This document shows, one piece after another, positions 32,481 to 33,836 of a stretch of DNA of 33,836 nucleotides. Position 1 is the first letter of the stretch. Each line of letters opens with the position of its first letter. The position numbers and the translations under genes are program-made. The stretch comes from Pirellulales bacterium. Its GTDB lineage: Bacteria > Planctomycetota > Planctomycetia > Pirellulales > JANQPP01. The DNA lies in contig JANQPP010000097.1 in the NCBI GenBank assembly GCA_028289405.1, positions 1 to 33,836 of the forward strand. Reading direction: 5' to 3'. The notes beneath the pieces are model-generated. The model had not been told where the DNA came from. It searched no databases and saw nothing but the letters and a program-made list of their open reading frames with translations.

Positions 32481-32846
32481 ATGCGTCGCATGTGTCCTGT
32501 TTGGTCCCGCTGGCTGATGCTGGCCGTGTTTTTCGCGCTGGCCTTTCCCACCTGGCTCGATCACTCGGCACACGCTCAGCAGACGCGAAGAAAACGCATC
32601 CGCGTCAGCCAAAACGTCGGCGCGCCGACGCTCAAAGACGCCTTGGAAAAGGGGTTGCGGGCCCGGCGGCCCGTGGAGTTCGCCTTCGTGGCGCAAGTCG
32701 TGGCGGCGGTGGAGATGGGCGTGCTGCCTCTGGATGTGGTGAACAGCGCCTTTCTCTGGGCGCGGCAAACCCATCCCCGTCTGCCATTTCCCTACTTCCA
32801 GCGAGCACTAATCGTACTGGCCGCGCGGCGGGGAATCCGCCTGTAG
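32481..32846 (+). CDS. Small exported protein of unknown function (121 aa)
   Basis: The ATG at 32481 has a near-perfect ribosome binding site, AAGGAGGT, 7 bases upstream. The product begins with a Sec signal: MRRMCPVWSRW, then LMLAVFFALAFPTWL and a SAHAQ cleavage site. The mature part (about 33-121) is a helical basic protein with ALEKGLRARRPVEFAFVAQV and VVNSAFLWARQTHPRLPFPY, ending RRGIRL. An upstream in-frame ATG at 32403 exists, but it would place 26 unrelated residues in front of the signal peptide and overlap the hairpin. I do not recognise a family. It faces the 78-aa minus-strand gene with a 27-bp gap between the two stop codons. Confidence 0.85.
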   Translation: MRRMCPVWSRWLMLAVFFALAFPTWLDHSAHAQQTRRKRIRVSQNVGAPTLKDALEKGLRARRPVEFAFVAQVVAAVEMGVLPLDVVNSAFLWARQTHPRLPFPYFQRALIVLAARRGIRL

Positions 32847-32865
32847 GTCTCAATCTGTCCGAGCT

Positions 32866-32883
32866 TCACCGCGCTATCGGTGA
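32866..32883. terminator. Possible bidirectional hairpin between convergent genes
   Basis: TCACCG (32866-32871) and CGGTGA (32878-32883) form a perfect 6-bp stem with a 6-base loop. It overlaps the 3' end of the 78-aa minus-strand gene and lies 20 bases past the plus-strand stop. No T-run is present on either side, so its role as a terminator is weak. Confidence 0.25.
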
Positions 32884-33110
32884 TAGCCCAGCGAGAGCAC
32901 CACGTTGTAGATTTCTTCATATGTGATGAAGCGGCGGCGGTGCGTCAATTTGTAGCTGTCGATGGCCCGCGCCAATTCTTGCGCGCCCGGCGAGAGCTCC
33001 TCGTGGCTGTTGGAGAATTGGCGGCGTTCAGTGCCAGGGATGATGTTGCCCTGCGAATGGCGGCGGCGATCCTCAAATTCCGTCGAAGGGGGCAGGGAGG
33101 CAAGGGGCAT
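32874..33110 (-). CDS. Small conserved-looking protein of unknown function (78 aa)
   Basis: The ATG at 33110 has GAGGT 7 bases upstream, which supports this start over the longer open frame reaching back to 33245. The C-terminal half is a compact helical unit, ELARAIDSYKLTHRRRFITY then EEIYNVVLSLGYHR, which I recall from small planctomycete proteins of unknown function. The first 35 residues (Pro, Ser, Arg, Gln-rich) look disordered. No signal peptide or membrane segment is present. It converges with the exported 121-aa protein gene and lies 156 bp downstream of the TPR gene on the same strand. A DNA- or ribosome-related role is possible from the basic helical motif, but this is only a guess. 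Confidence 0.75.
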   Translation of the reverse strand: MPLASLPPSTEFEDRRRHSQGNIIPGTERRQFSNSHEELSPGAQELARAIDSYKLTHRRRFITYEEIYNVVLSLGYHR

Positions 33111-33266
33111 GATTCGACCTCGTTGGAAGGTAACGGTTATAGAGGCTGCCACGCGAGGCAACCATACGAAATAGTGAGTGTTTCCACGGGAAAGACATAA
33201 GAAAACCGCTGTCCGCCACTGCAACTCTAGACCGCAAAACGCCATCGGTCAAAAATGCTTAAGCAC

Positions 33267-33836
33267 TTATCTCACCGGGCGGCGGGCCACTTGCGCGGAA
33301 ATTTCTCGTTCGTAGCGGGCGAGTTCCGCCAGCATGCCAGGGTTGGCCGTGCCCGAGCGGCAAGCATCCCGGAGGCAGACCAGGGCATCTTCATGGCGGG
33401 AAAGATCTCGCAGCACCAGACCCTTCTCGAACAGAAGTTGTGAGGGCATTTCGGACGGAGGATACAGTTCCTCCAAGCTCATGAGCGTGGTGAGCGCCCG
33501 ATTGGGGCGTCCTTCGAGCCGATAGAGCCGCGCCAGCTCCTCCATCAGGGCCGCGTTTTGCGGCTCGTAGGAAAGCGCGCGATGAAAATCGGAACGCGCT
33601 TCCTCGATTCGCTGTGAGGCGAGCAAGCATCGGCCATGCAAGGCCCACAAGCCGGCGGAATGGGGGTGCAGATGCATACCATTCTCAACAATGCGTCGTC
33701 CTCTCTCGAATTGCCCCATTTCCAGGGACATCTGAGCGGCGCGGAGAGCGAACTCCGGCGACTCCGCTGCCAAGGGAACGGTCTCCTCCAGCAGGGAGAG
33801 CACGCGATGCCGCTGGCCACGGCGCCACATCTCCTC
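33267..33836 (-). CDS. TPR-repeat protein, 5' end cut by the window edge
   Basis: The frame is open to the right edge. It begins inside the window with two Glu codons and an ATG at 33830, so the true start probably lies beyond 33836. The visible 189 residues are TPR-like repeats: LLEETVPLAAESPEFALRAA, MGQFERGRRIVENGMHLHPH, ASQRIEEARSDFHRALSYEP, LEGRPNRALTTLMSLEELYP and RHEDALVCLRDACRSGT. Such repeats bind other proteins. The C-terminal tail (YEREISAQVARRPVR) is basic. There is no way to tell from this piece whether the protein is membrane-bound or belongs to a larger enzyme. The stop is TAA at 33267-33269. Confidence 0.82.
   Translation of the reverse strand, partial: EEMWRRGQRHRVLSLLEETVPLAAESPEFALRAAQMSLEMGQFERGRRIVENGMHLHPHSAGLWALHGRCLLASQRIEEARSDFHRALSYEPQNAALMEELARLYRLEGRPNRALTTLMSLEELYPPSEMPSQLLFEKGLVLRDLSRHEDALVCLRDACRSGTANPGMLAELARYEREISAQVARRPVR

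Noticed and set aside
33256..33265. TGCTTAAGCA followed by five T on the minus strand after the TPR gene
   Set aside because: The stem is only three base pairs with a four-base loop, too weak for a terminator call.
1..33836. CRISPR array, rRNA, tRNA, prophage or transposase genes
   Set aside because: No regularly spaced repeats, rRNA- or tRNA-like sequence, phage structural genes or transposase motifs were seen on either strand.

Overview
The window reads as a chromosomal segment of a planctomycete (Planctomycetota, most likely a Pirellulales-type bacterium). The basis is: a DUF1559 pseudopilin-like protein with a prepilin signal, an HYExAFE-type protein, a very large Ser/Thr kinase-ATPase-repeat protein, an ExbD whose N-terminus is a zinc ribbon, secreted squalene-cyclase-like and PQQ-propeller proteins, and high-GC DNA with frequent TTG/GTG starts. 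No rRNA, tRNA, CRISPR, prophage or transposase gene was found.

Layout. Positions 1-8326 lie on the minus strand. In transcription order from the right they are a LysM/YkuD L,D-transpeptidase-like membrane protein, orotate phosphoribosyltransferase (pyrE), a conserved unknown with nuclease-like and winged-helix-like parts, a Gfo/Idh/MocA oxidoreductase, beta-ketoacyl-ACP synthase III (fabH), oligoendopeptidase F (pepF), a 71-aa coiled-coil protein, ribosomal protein L31 (rpmE), and a secreted protein cut by the left edge. A divergent intergenic region (8327-8775) with a good sigma70-like promoter starts a long plus-strand series. First comes a secreted alpha/alpha-toroid (squalene-cyclase-like) protein. 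A tight cluster follows (10582-20517): single-span protein, ExbB/TolQ, ExbD, zinc-ribbon ExbD, a membrane-anchored PQQ-type propeller, a secreted protein joining helical repeats to a family-5 solute-binding fold, and a secreted unknown. This looks like one ion-driven envelope machine without a named function.

Beyond it come an HYExAFE protein, a 71-aa membrane zinc-ribbon protein, a giant kinase/AAA/TPR regulator, a helix-hairpin-helix protein behind a long structured leader and ahead of a clear terminator, a diguanylate cyclase with an intact I-site, a small MITE-like element, a sulfatase-fold protein that has lost its catalytic residues, a lipoprotein, the DUF1559 pseudopilin, a small exported protein preceded by a perfect 13-bp hairpin, and, on the minus strand at the right end, a 78-aa protein and a TPR protein cut by the edge.

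The most interesting parts are the ExbB/ExbD/propeller/solute-binding cluster, two likely pseudoenzymes (the YkuD protein with Ser for Cys and the sulfatase-like protein), the structured leader at 26.3-26.7 kb, and the MITE-like repeat at 29.1 kb. All functions are read from motifs by eye; no database search was possible.
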